Positions 1 through 6,370 of a stretch of 8,370 bases of DNA are shown here, piece after piece. Source of the stretch: Planctomycetota bacterium (lineage in GTDB: Bacteria > Planctomycetota > Phycisphaerae > Sedimentisphaerales > Anaerohalosphaeraceae); NCBI GenBank assembly GCA_021160785.1, contig JAGHBX010000287.1, forward strand, positions 1 through 8,370, read 5' to 3'. Both the position numbers and the translations under genes were made by a program. Below the pieces are notes generated by a model. The model made no database searches and was not told the DNA's origin. It saw only the letters and a program-made list of their open reading frames with translations. Each line of letters begins with the position of its first letter. The stretch's first letter is position 1.

Positions 1-915
1 ATCAAAATCGCGCCTGACGCCACCGACTGCCTGGTTTTTTGCGACCTCGTCGGCAGCGGCAAACCGGCCGGCAGCGGCAAAGCACGCGACGTCCTGGTAA
101 AGGACCGCTACCACAACATCTGGGCATATAATCACTGGGGCAATCTGCTGTGGAAAGTTGCCGATCCCGGCGGGTTTCGTACGGCGCACCAGCCCTTTCC
201 CGTCGATCTCGACCTGGACGGGCACGATGAAATAATGGCGGGCTACGCCATGCTCAACCATGACGGCTCGGTCCGCTGGGTATTTCAATCGCAGAAGGTT
301 GACCAGAATCGCGGCCATCTCGATTGTGTCCGCATCCTGCGTCGCGGGGAAAGCCCGGCGGATTTCAGGCTTGTTTTGACGACCTGCGGGGCAAACAGTA
401 TCGCCATGATCGACGGCAACGGCAGGCATCTCTGGGAAGTCGCCGGATATCATTTCGAATCCATTGACATCGGCCGTGTCTTTGGCAAGCATCCCGGGCC
501 GCAAATCCTTGTCGATATCGATCATCAGCCGGTGGGAAAGAGCCCGATGTGGATTTTAGACGAGAGGGGAGAGCGTCTTGCTCGGATCACCACCGATTAC
601 AGCCGGCATCACGCGCTGCTTGACTGGACCGGCGACGGCCTTGACGAAGTTATCGTTTCCAGCAACGGCGCTGTGTACGATAACGGCGGGCGTCGAATCG
701 CCACGCTGACGGCACCCGATGATGAGGCGGTGATTGCCGGTGGCGACGGGGACGTGGAGCATCGGAGTATTCTGGTTGGCGATATGGACGGCGATGGTAT
801 ACGGGATGTGATTATGGCGACGAATACAACGGTGTGCATCTACCGAAACGAACACGGCAAGAGAGGCGTCGGATCCGTTCCATTGGGAACCGGGGCAAAC
901 GTTACGCTGTATTGA
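1..915 (+). CDS. Secreted FG-GAP / rhamnogalacturonan-lyase-like beta-propeller protein (5' end cut off)
   Basis: The frame is open from the first base of the window to TGA at 913-915, giving 304 residues of C-terminal sequence; the start and any signal peptide lie outside. Seen directly: aspartate-rich calcium-loop motifs typical of FG-GAP/VCBS blades, DLDLDGHDE (residues 69-77 of the fragment), DWTGDGLDE (208-216) and DMDGDGIRD (261-269), plus repeated aromatic strands such as IWAYNHWGNLLWK. The order DVLVKDRYHNIWAY, then a DxDGxDE loop, then GYAMLNHDG, and the C-terminal GTGANVTLY, resemble the eight-bladed propeller of PL11 rhamnogalacturonan lyases (YesW type) and their uncharacterised planctomycete relatives. 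Family knowledge suggests an extracytoplasmic polysaccharide-binding or pectin-cleaving role; true lyase activity cannot be claimed from a fragment. The oxidoreductase gene begins 23 nt downstream, so the two are probably co-transcribed. Confidence 0.72.
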   Translation: MKIAPDATDCLVFCDLVGSGKPAGSGKARDVLVKDRYHNIWAYNHWGNLLWKVADPGGFRTAHQPFPVDLDLDGHDEIMAGYAMLNHDGSVRWVFQSQKVDQNRGHLDCVRILRRGESPADFRLVLTTCGANSIAMIDGNGRHLWEVAGYHFESIDIGRVFGKHPGPQILVDIDHQPVGKSPMWILDERGERLARITTDYSRHHALLDWTGDGLDEVIVSSNGAVYDNGGRRIATLTAPDDEAVIAGGDGDVEHRSILVGDMDGDGIRDVIMATNTTVCIYRNEHGKRGVGSVPLGTGANVTLY

Positions 916-938
916 AGGCGAAAATGAAAGGGGTAGCG

Positions 939-2369
939 ATGAGCACGATAACACGCCGAAGGTTCCTGAAGGGTTCAATTGCCGCCAGCGCGATTTCGGC
1001 ATTGCCTTACTCAAAGGCGGCGGGCGCAAACGACGACATTCGCGTCGCCGTTGTCGGAATCCGCAATCAGGGGGCCAACCACATTAACTGGTTCCGGAAG
1101 ATACGCGGGGTTCGCGTCGTTGCCGTTTGCGATGCGGACAAGAGCATCCTGGACCGTGAAGTAAAGAAGTTTACCGACCGAAACGAACGTGTCGACGGTT
1201 ATATCGACTTTCGGCGGATGCTCGACGACAAGAGCATCGATGCGGTAGTCACGGCGACGCCCAATCACTGGCATGCGCTGGTTACGATCTGGTCGTGTCA
1301 GGCGGGTAAGGATGTCTACGTCGAAAAACCCGTCTGCCACAACATCTTCGAAGGCCGGCAAATGGTTCGCGCCGCCCGAAAATATAACCGCATCGTGCAG
1401 TCGGGCACGCAGCGCCGCAGCGATGGTGGCTTGCGCCGGGCTGTCGACTATATCCAACAGGGCCATCTTGGAAAGATCAAGCTGGCGCGTGGGCTGTGCT
1501 ATGTTCGCCGCGGCAGCATCGGCAAAGTCGACGGGCCTCAGCTCATTCCGCCGTCGGTGGATTACGATATGTGGTGCGGCCCGGCGGCGAAGGGACCGCT
1601 GATGCGAAAGAATCTGCATTACGACTGGCACTGGGTCTGGCCCACCGGCGACGGAGACCTGGGCAACAACGGGATTCATTTCATGGACGTTTGCCGCTGG
1701 GTCGTCGGCGCCGACAAACTCGCACCGCGCGTCATCAGCATCGGCGGTCGATTCGGGTACGTCGACGACGGCCGAACGCCGAATACCCAAATCATCTATC
1801 TCGATTATGAACCTGCACCGGTTATCTACGAAGTTCGCGGCCTTAGCCAGAACAAAGGCAGCAGTGTCATGGACAACTACCGCGGCATTCGAATCGACGT
1901 TGTCATCCAGTGCGAAGGCGGCTACCTCGCCGGAGGCTGGATATACGACAACGACGGCAAGAAGATCAAGCAGTTTGTCCGCGGCGGCGGGGGCGGCCAT
2001 CACGCAAACTTTATCAAGGCCGTTCGCAGCAGAAAAACCACCGACCTCAACGCCGATATCCTCGAAGGGCATCTGTCCAGCAGTCTCTGCCACATGGGCA
2101 ACATCTCGCATCGCCTGGGCAAAGAGGCCGGGCCCGAGGAAATCGCAGAATCGGTCAAAGGCAACAAGAACATGGTCGAGGCCTTCGGCCGCCTTGAGGG
2201 GCACCTTGCGGCAAATGAAGTCAACTTCAAACAGACCCCGCGAATTCTCGGTCTGCCGCTCGAATTCGACGGCGATGCCGAACGTTTCACAGGCGCCAAC
2301 AGCGACGCGGCCAACGCACTTTTGACGAGGGACTACCGTAAGCCATTTGTCGTCCCGGAAAAGGTATGA
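939..2369 (+). CDS. Tat-exported Gfo/Idh/MocA family NAD(P)-dependent oxidoreductase
   Basis: A 476-residue protein. The ATG at 939 is chosen because AGGGG (929-933) sits 5 nt upstream and because it puts a twin-arginine signal at the N-terminus: TRRRFLKGS (residues 5-13), then a short Ala-rich hydrophobic stretch to about residue 30. An in-frame ATG at 924 and one at 834 inside the previous gene are less likely. The Rossmann fold follows at about 34-155: VAVVGIRNQG (36-45, with Arg where the second glycine of GxGxxG is usual), the acidic end of beta-2 (VAVCDAD, 61-67), ATPNHWH (106-112), and the family EKP motif (129-131) with probable catalytic Lys130. LGNNGIHFMD (241-250) holds the conserved His247; the usual upstream Asp is Asn243. 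The C-terminal domain contains LSSSLCHMGNISHRLG. Such Tat-targeted members are abundant in planctomycetes and are thought to oxidise or rearrange sugars outside the cytoplasm; the substrate is unknown. Pairing with the beta-propeller gene suggests plant or algal polysaccharide breakdown. Confidence 0.92.
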   Translation: MSTITRRRFLKGSIAASAISALPYSKAAGANDDIRVAVVGIRNQGANHINWFRKIRGVRVVAVCDADKSILDREVKKFTDRNERVDGYIDFRRMLDDKSIDAVVTATPNHWHALVTIWSCQAGKDVYVEKPVCHNIFEGRQMVRAARKYNRIVQSGTQRRSDGGLRRAVDYIQQGHLGKIKLARGLCYVRRGSIGKVDGPQLIPPSVDYDMWCGPAAKGPLMRKNLHYDWHWVWPTGDGDLGNNGIHFMDVCRWVVGADKLAPRVISIGGRFGYVDDGRTPNTQIIYLDYEPAPVIYEVRGLSQNKGSSVMDNYRGIRIDVVIQCEGGYLAGGWIYDNDGKKIKQFVRGGGGGHHANFIKAVRSRKTTDLNADILEGHLSSSLCHMGNISHRLGKEAGPEEIAESVKGNKNMVEAFGRLEGHLAANEVNFKQTPRILGLPLEFDGDAERFTGANSDAANALLTRDYRKPFVVPEKV

Positions 2370-2407
2370 TCAGCCTTTGGCCGGTCCCCATCAAAGCAAG
2401 AAAATCA

Positions 2408-2517
2408 GTAGCATTTTAGCGATGTGAAGCAAAGCCGTGGTGAAGATATGGTGTGGCCTTTATGAAGGTTGGAAATCACAGGCAGGATGCCCGTGCCACA
2501 GGCGGCTAAAATGTTAC
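2408..2517. mobile_element. MITE-like non-autonomous element, 110 bp, IS66-like ends
   Basis: Left end GTAGCATTTTAGC (2408-2420) and right end GCTAAAATGTTAC (2505-2517) are inverted repeats matching at 12 of 13 positions; the outermost bases match and the only mismatch is the fourth base in. Perfect 8-bp direct repeats abut both ends. The 84-bp interior has no ORF of note and carries one copy of the dispersed GGA-loop hairpin (2477-2500). No transposase is present in the window, so it would have to be moved in trans. The right end read inward begins GTAA and the duplication is 8 bp; both are hallmarks of the IS66 family, so an IS66-type transposase is the likely partner (inference). It lies between genes and interrupts no coding sequence. 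Confidence 0.82.
2477..2500 (+). repeat. Dispersed GGA-loop hairpin repeat, copy 1 (inside the MITE)
   Basis: CACAGGCAGGATGCCCGTG (2477-2495) folds into an 8-bp stem with one A-C mismatch (2480/2492) and a GGA loop (2485-2487), followed by the tail CCACA. The same plan appears at 6343-6365 (other strand) and 6371-6394 with different stem bases. Confidence 0.7.
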
Positions 2518-2578
2518 GAAAATCACGTCTTTCCATCCACCGCTATCGACTGGCTGTGTACGGTTAGTGGTGGGCTAA

Positions 2579-2594
2579 TCCCGATGAATCGGGA
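2579..2594. repeat. 16-bp palindrome TCCCGATGAATCGGGA
   Basis: A 7-bp perfect inverted repeat around a GA centre. GGG (2572-2574) and CCC (2597-2599) can extend the pairing across a small internal bulge. There is no U-tract after it, so it is not a normal intrinsic terminator. It could be a dispersed palindromic repeat or an operator; one copy in the window cannot decide. Confidence 0.5.
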
Positions 2595-2716
2595 CACCCT
2601 GCTATCTTAGTACCTATTATATCGTGCCGATGTGCGTGGCAATGGCCAGATCCTGCGATTGAAAAAGGTGGTAGAATTGTCAAATAGTGCTCCGCTTTTT
2701 TGGAAAACCGTCTTAA

Positions 2717-2743
2717 TTGGCGTTCAAAATAAACCGATATATT
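2717..2743 (+). promoter_or_regulatory. Possible sigma70-type promoter for the diguanylate cyclase gene
   Basis: TTGGCG (2717-2722, 4 of 6 matches to the -35 consensus) and TATATT (2738-2743, 5 of 6 to the -10) are separated by 15 nt, shorter than ideal. It lies in an AT-rich patch about 70 nt before the start codon. Weak evidence. Confidence 0.25.
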
Positions 2744-2813
2744 TGCGCAGGGAAGTCGGAGTGCGACAGGATAAGTCGTTGTAATACAAGTGTTTACCTG
2801 GTCGACTATAGAA

Positions 2814-3869
2814 ATGAAAGCAACTGACGGTACAAATGAGCCTGGGCAGACATCGGCAAGTGTTGCTTATCTGGACATACTTACTCCGCTTGCCAAAAGA
2901 CTCAACTGTCTCGACAAGACGGAGATCGCCGAGATTTGCATCGCCGAGATCCCGCCGCTGGTGGGCGCGCGATTAGCTTCGCTTTATATTCTCGATGAGA
3001 CCAGCGACATCCTGCATCTGGAGAAGAACAACCATCCGTTCCTGATTAATAACATCGTGTCGTTAAACCAGAATCCTCCCACGCCGATGGTCGCTGCGGT
3101 TCGCAGCAAGGAACTGATCGTCGCGGACGATATGGACACTTACAACCGCCCGCACATTGACGGTTCGCACCGGGCGTTTACACGGAATTACCGGACCAGC
3201 AGTTGCATTATCGCACCGCTGATCTGTCACGGCCGGGTCGTGGGCGTGCTCAACCTTGCCGACCGGGAAGATGGCGGCTCATTTACGGACGAAGATATCG
3301 CTGTCGTGGAACTGTTTCGCCAGTTGATCGGTGCATCGTTAGGTAATATCAACCTGTTCGAAAAGACGCAGCGTCAGGCGAAGACGGACGGTCTGACCGG
3401 TATGCTCAATCACCGCGCGTTCTACGGGATACTCGATGCGGAACTTAGAAGGTCGCAGCGTTACGGCGGACAGATATCGATCATCATGGCGGACATTGAC
3501 AACCTCAAACCCATCAACGACACCTTCGGTCATCGTGCGGGTGATATGGCGATCAAGCAGATCAGTCGCCGCATCAGCGCATGCATTCGTCAAATCGATG
3601 CCGCGGCGCGTTACGGCGGCGATGAGTTTGCGATCATTCTGCCCAATACATCGCTTGCCGACGCAGTGGTCGTCGCCGAACGAATGGTTACGATGGTGTC
3701 GCAAACCCCGATGGCTTGGGAGGAGCAGGAGGTCGCACTGTCGATCAGTGTCGGTGTGGGCCAGTACGGCTCGGAAGAATGCCCCGACGATGTGACAAAA
3801 GCAACGGACAAGGCGCTCTACGCCGCCAAACAGGCCGGGAAGAACACTGTTAAGGTCTTCAAGCCATAA
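2814..3869 (+). CDS. GAF-GGDEF diguanylate cyclase
   Basis: A soluble 351-residue protein (numbering from ATG 2814) that should make c-di-GMP from two GTP. A GAF sensor domain spans about 25-178 (for example IAPLICHGRVVGVLNLAD, 133-150) and the GGDEF domain about 190-350. Catalytic features are intact: metal-binding Asp227 in ADIDNLK, Asn235 and Asp244 in the IND...GHRAGD stretch for guanine and metal contacts, and GGDEF itself at 268-272. RQID (259-262) lies exactly five residues before GGDEF, the position of the inhibitory RxxD I-site, so product feedback inhibition is expected. There is no transmembrane segment, so the signal is probably cytosolic; the GAF ligand is unknown. GTG 2790 would add eight residues; neither start has a clear ribosome-binding site, and ATG is preferred only because it is the commoner start. 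The gene stands alone, with more than 300 bp of non-coding DNA on each side. Confidence 0.92.
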   Translation: MKATDGTNEPGQTSASVAYLDILTPLAKRLNCLDKTEIAEICIAEIPPLVGARLASLYILDETSDILHLEKNNHPFLINNIVSLNQNPPTPMVAAVRSKELIVADDMDTYNRPHIDGSHRAFTRNYRTSSCIIAPLICHGRVVGVLNLADREDGGSFTDEDIAVVELFRQLIGASLGNINLFEKTQRQAKTDGLTGMLNHRAFYGILDAELRRSQRYGGQISIIMADIDNLKPINDTFGHRAGDMAIKQISRRISACIRQIDAAARYGGDEFAIILPNTSLADAVVVAERMVTMVSQTPMAWEEQEVALSISVGVGQYGSEECPDDVTKATDKALYAAKQAGKNTVKVFKP

Positions 3870-3932
3870 TCCCAAATCCCCATCGTCAGATCAACCGAGT
3901 TCACACACAAAACCAGAGGCGTACATTAATTG

Positions 3933-3949
3933 TATGCATGGGGTGCATA
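3933..3949. repeat. Small inverted repeat TATGCA-N5-TGCATA
   Basis: A 6-bp perfect stem with loop TGGGG. It could be a transcription-factor half-site pair or a minor RNA hairpin; there is no U-tract, and it lies about 65 nt after the cyclase stop codon. Confidence 0.3.
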
Positions 3950-4123
3950 TTATGTCAATGCGATCACGATATTCGGCCCGGCTGTTCCGGAGTAAAAACC
4001 CCGTAAGTCTTTTATGAAGCGAACTTTAGGTGCATATACAGCTTGCTGGCACAGTTCTTGCTCATAATCCTATGATTGTTTTGGGAAAAATGAGAGCAAA
4101 AACTGTTTTATAAAGGAGCATTT

Positions 4124-4189
4124 GTGTTCTTGAAATTGCCTTACATTGCCGGTATTGTAGATTTTCGTGATAATAGGATTGTTTATTGA
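4124..4189 (+). CDS. Possible 21-residue leader peptide upstream of the membrane protein gene
   Basis: GTG at 4124 is preceded by a strong ribosome-binding site, AAAGGAG (4112-4118), 5 nt away. The frame runs 21 codons (start MFLKLPYIAG, end NRIVY) to TGA at 4187-4189, 12 nt before the next ATG, and is in the same frame as that gene. The stop codon overlaps the next gene's ribosome-binding site (GAGGGAG, 4188-4194), the geometry expected for translational coupling. No homologue is recognised and the ORF is short enough to be chance. Confidence 0.3.
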   Translation: MFLKLPYIAGIVDFRDNRIVY

Positions 4190-4201
4190 GGGAGCGATAA
4201 G

Positions 4202-4576
4202 ATGATCAATCTTTATGCGGCGTGGATCGGGATTCTTGGCGGCTGCATCGCCGGGGCTGTCCAGGGGCTTTTCTTTCACAAAGACGACTGGCTGGACGGC
4301 TATAGCTCGTGGCGCAGGCGTTTGACAAGGTTGGGGCACATATCTTTTTTCGGCATCGGATTCATCAATTTTGCGTTTGCGGTGAGTCTGCGGCTGCTCG
4401 ATTTGGAAGGGGAGTTGGTGCTGAGCAGCCGCCTGTTGATTGTGGCGCTGATAACGATGCCGCTTTTGTGCTATTTATCGGCGTTCAAGAAGCCGTTGAG
4501 GAATCTGTTCTTCATCCCTGCGGGGTCTGTGATTATAGCAATCCTGCTTTTTCTTTGGAGGATTATTGAGCAATGA
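4202..4576 (+). CDS. Small four-helix integral membrane protein, function unknown
   Basis: A 124-residue protein with ribosome-binding site GAGGGAG (4188-4194) 7 nt before ATG. Four hydrophobic segments are visible at about 5-24, 46-66, 77-93 and 101-121. A charged loop after helix 1 (HKDDWLDGYSSWRRRLTRLGH, about 26-46) is rich in Trp and Arg and is probably cytoplasmic by the positive-inside rule. There is no signal cleavage site and no recognised catalytic motif. Its stop overlaps the start of the radical SAM gene as ATGA (4573-4576), so the two are almost certainly translated from one message and probably act together. Possible roles such as a membrane anchor, substrate presenter or lipid-binding partner for the enzyme are inference only; I do not recognise a named family. 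Confidence 0.78.
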   Translation: MINLYAAWIGILGGCIAGAVQGLFFHKDDWLDGYSSWRRRLTRLGHISFFGIGFINFAFAVSLRLLDLEGELVLSSRLLIVALITMPLLCYLSAFKKPLRNLFFIPAGSVIIAILLFLWRIIEQ

Positions 4577-5895
4577 AAATCGGACTTTTAGCGATAAGCG
4601 GTATCCGGGCGTGCGATCAGGAACTGCTGCGTCTGGGTTTGACGCTTCCGGGTTTTGTGGAACGGAGCAAGACGATTGCCTCGCTTCCGAGTCTTGGTCT
4701 TTTGACTTTGGCGGGGATGACGCCTTCGGCGCATGAGCTTAGTTATATCGAAGCGCCGGACCCTCTTGAATTCGAGGTCGTCGCCGGGCGGTTCGATCTT
4801 GTGGCGATTTCCAGTTACAGCGCCCAGATCAAGGAGGCCTACGACCTTGCGGGTCGATACCGGCAGGAAGGTGTGCCGGTTGTGATGGGCGGCCCGCATG
4901 TAAGCGCTCTGCCCGAGGAGGCTTTGCAGTATTGTGATGCGGTTGTGGCGGGTGAGGGTGAATCGCGGTGGCTGGATGTGTTAGCCGATTGCGAGCAAGG
5001 CAAAATGTCGGGCGTTTATGATTCCGCTGAGGATGATTTCGACATGGCCGACGCGCCCATGCCTGCATTTGAGATGTTGGATATATCGCAGTACAACCGG
5101 CTTACCGTTCAGACGAGTCGGGGCTGTCCGCACCGGTGCGAGTTCTGTGCAAGCTCGGTGATGCTGACGGAGCGTTACAAGCAAAAGCCTCCCGCGAAGG
5201 TGTTGGCCGAGATCGACCGGATACTGGACATTTGGCCGCGTCCGTTCATTGAGTTCGCCGACGACAACACGTTCGTGAACAGGTCGTACTGGAAGGAACT
5301 GCTCGCCGAGCTTGCCGAGAGGAAGATAAAGTGGTTTACCGAAACGGACCTGTCGGTTTGGGAGGATGCCGAACTGCTGAAACTCATGCGCAAAAGCGGC
5401 TGTGCGCAGGTTCTTATCGGCCTGGAAAGCCCCGTGCAGACGGGTCTTGGTGGGCTGGATCTCAGGAGCGACTGGAAGCTGAAAAGGTTTTCGCAGTACA
5501 GAACCGCGATCGAGACGATTCAGTCGCACGGTATTTCGGTCAACGGATGTTTTGTGATCGGGCTGGACGGGCATACGAAGGATATTTTCGACGAAGTTTT
5601 TGAATTTGTCAAAGACTCCGGGCTGCACGAGGTCCAGGTGACTATTCTCACGGCTTTTCCGGGCACGCCGCTGTATGCGCGACTCAAGGCCGCCGGCAGG
5701 CTGCTGGCGCCGGAGGCGTGGGAAAAATGCACACTGTTCGATCTAAACTTCCGGCCTAAGGATATGACCGTTGACGAACTGACCGATGGTTTCAGGAAAT
5801 TAGCGGTAAGTCTTTACAGCGAGGAGTTTACAAAGTACCGCCGGGACAACTTCAAAAAGTTTCTTCACAAGCGCATGTCGCAGAAAGGGGACTGA
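4573..5895 (+). CDS. Cobalamin-binding-type (class B / BchE-HpnP-like) radical SAM protein
   Basis: A 440-residue protein. ATG 4573 overlaps the previous stop; GGAGG (4557-4561) lies 11 nt upstream. Residues about 1-150 form a B12-binding-like Rossmann domain, with VVMGGPHVSALPEEAL (103-118) and AVVAGEGE (123-130). The DxHxxG motif that supplies the lower cobalt ligand is absent, as in some other members. The radical SAM core follows, with the 4Fe-4S cluster cysteines in RGCPHRCEFC (Cys185, Cys189, Cys192), a DDN stretch at 230-232, IGLESP (282-287) and a GCFVIGLDGHT loop (325-335). The C-terminal part, with AFPGTPLYARLKAAGRLL (361-378) and CTLFDLNFRPKDM (386-398), resembles the DUF4070 tail of HpnP/HpnJ/BchE relatives. 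Such enzymes use a 5'-deoxyadenosyl radical, often with cobalamin, for methylation, cyclisation or C-C coupling. The reaction here is unknown; being flanked by two membrane proteins suggests a lipid or membrane-associated substrate (inference). Confidence 0.88.
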   Translation: MKIGLLAISGIRACDQELLRLGLTLPGFVERSKTIASLPSLGLLTLAGMTPSAHELSYIEAPDPLEFEVVAGRFDLVAISSYSAQIKEAYDLAGRYRQEGVPVVMGGPHVSALPEEALQYCDAVVAGEGESRWLDVLADCEQGKMSGVYDSAEDDFDMADAPMPAFEMLDISQYNRLTVQTSRGCPHRCEFCASSVMLTERYKQKPPAKVLAEIDRILDIWPRPFIEFADDNTFVNRSYWKELLAELAERKIKWFTETDLSVWEDAELLKLMRKSGCAQVLIGLESPVQTGLGGLDLRSDWKLKRFSQYRTAIETIQSHGISVNGCFVIGLDGHTKDIFDEVFEFVKDSGLHEVQVTILTAFPGTPLYARLKAAGRLLAPEAWEKCTLFDLNFRPKDMTVDELTDGFRKLAVSLYSEEFTKYRRDNFKKFLHKRMSQKGD

Positions 5896-5901
5896 TGTCT
5901 T

Positions 5902-6318
5902 ATGAAAATGAAAAGCCAGGTATCATTGCTTTTTCTTGTGGCGGCAATTTATGACGGGATCCTGGGCGGGGCATTTCTCATCGCTCCGCAGGCCCTGTTC
6001 AAGTGGCTTAACGTTACCGAGCCGAATCATTACGGCTATGTTCACTTTCCGGCGGCCTTGCTGATTGTCTTTGCCGTGATGTTTCTGAGCATCGCCTTAA
6101 AGCCGATAAGCAACCGCCGCCTGATCCCTTACGGCATAGGGCTCAAACTCAGCTACTGCGGCGTGGTATTCTGGCACTGGTTCGGCGGCGGAATTCCCAA
6201 TATCTGGAAGCCGTTTGCCCTTTGCGACGTGGCTTTTATGGTCCTGTTCTTCCTGGCGCACGTATATCTCGCCGGTGCCGAACACCAAAGCATTAGCGAA
6301 AGCGCTGCGTCGTCATAA
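5902..6318 (+). CDS. Small four-helix integral membrane protein, function unknown
   Basis: A 138-residue protein starting 6 nt after the radical SAM stop; AAAGGGG (5884-5890) lies 11 nt before ATG 5902, and a second ATG at 5908 would remove only two residues. Four hydrophobic segments are visible at about 7-28, 46-66, 74-93 and 104-124, followed by a polar Ser-rich tail. Possible functional residues are the membrane-edge YDG (17-19), APQALFKWLNV (28-38), PN (41-42), LKLSYCG (81-87) and HW (92-93). The pattern of a four-helix bundle with an early P-x-x-LF-x-W turn and a GxxLK segment in helix 3 is seen in uncharacterised bacterial membrane proteins, loosely like the DoxX-type fold, but I cannot name the family. 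It is unlike the upstream membrane protein in sequence. Operon position implies a shared pathway with the radical SAM enzyme. Confidence 0.78.
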   Translation: MKMKSQVSLLFLVAAIYDGILGGAFLIAPQALFKWLNVTEPNHYGYVHFPAALLIVFAVMFLSIALKPISNRRLIPYGIGLKLSYCGVVFWHWFGGGIPNIWKPFALCDVAFMVLFFLAHVYLAGAEHQSISESAASS

Positions 6319-6342
6319 TCATTCCCACCGGAGGCAACATTA

Positions 6343-6365
6343 GTGGCACGGCCATCCTGGCCGTG
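6343..6365 (-). repeat. Dispersed GGA-loop hairpin repeat, copy 2
   Basis: On the - strand it reads CACGGCCAGGATGGCCGTG followed by CCAC: a perfect 8-bp stem (6347-6354 with 6358-6365) closed by a 3-nt loop. Same loop and tail as copies 1 and 3, but different, mutually compensating stem bases. Confidence 0.75.
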
Positions 6366-6370
6366 GTCTC

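Larger units (their letters stand above)
2400..2525. repeat. 8-bp target-site duplication flanking the 110-bp element
   Basis: The octamer GAAAATCA occurs at 2400-2407 and again at 2518-2525, directly abutting the two inverted ends of the element between them. Both copies are identical, which suggests the insertion is not ancient. The reconstructed empty site would read through a single GAAAATCA, 30 bp downstream of the oxidoreductase stop codon. Confidence 0.85.
2526..2813. other. Intergenic stretch between the MITE and the diguanylate cyclase gene
   Basis: No convincing gene was found here. It becomes AT-rich after about 2640. It contains a 16-bp palindrome (2579-2594), two copies of GCTATC (2542-2547 and 2601-2606) each preceded by a CACC-like stretch, and a possible promoter near 2717-2743. 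No terminator with a U-tract was recognised after the oxidoreductase gene. Confidence 0.6.
3870..4201. other. Intergenic stretch upstream of the membrane protein-radical SAM cassette
   Basis: AT-richer than its neighbours. It holds a small hairpin (3933-3949), a 9-bp direct repeat GGTGCATAT (3942-3950 and 4029-4037), an 8-bp inverted pair AATCCTAT/ATAGGATT (4066-4073 and 4173-4180), and a possible 21-codon ORF at 4124-4189. No cobalamin riboswitch B12-box or c-di-GMP riboswitch core was recognised by eye. No clear terminator follows the cyclase gene. Confidence 0.5.

Noticed and set aside
1011..2204. Long open frame on the - strand (397 codons) opposite the oxidoreductase gene
   Set aside because: It lies wholly inside a clear family member on the + strand; the translation is low-complexity Ala/Asp/Val with no motif, as expected from the GC-rich third positions of the real gene.
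3339..3875. Open frame on the - strand opposite the GGDEF domain
   Set aside because: A shadow of the cyclase gene; it has no ribosome-binding site or recognisable domain.
3942..4037. Direct repeat GGTGCATAT (two copies, 87 bp apart)
   Set aside because: At 9 bp it has no inverted ends or other structure tied to it and could arise by chance in AT-rich DNA.
4014..4067. 17-codon ORF (MKRTLGAYTACWHSSCS) in the gap before the cassette
   Set aside because: No ribosome-binding site precedes the ATG, and such a length is expected by chance.
3870..4201. Cobalamin or c-di-GMP riboswitch
   Set aside because: Looked for because of the neighbouring B12-type enzyme and cyclase; no B12-box or GEMM core sequence was recognisable by eye. 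A covariance-model search would be decisive.
4981..5628. Open frame on the - strand opposite the radical SAM gene
   Set aside because: The + strand product has cluster cysteines and family motifs throughout; the reverse translation has none.
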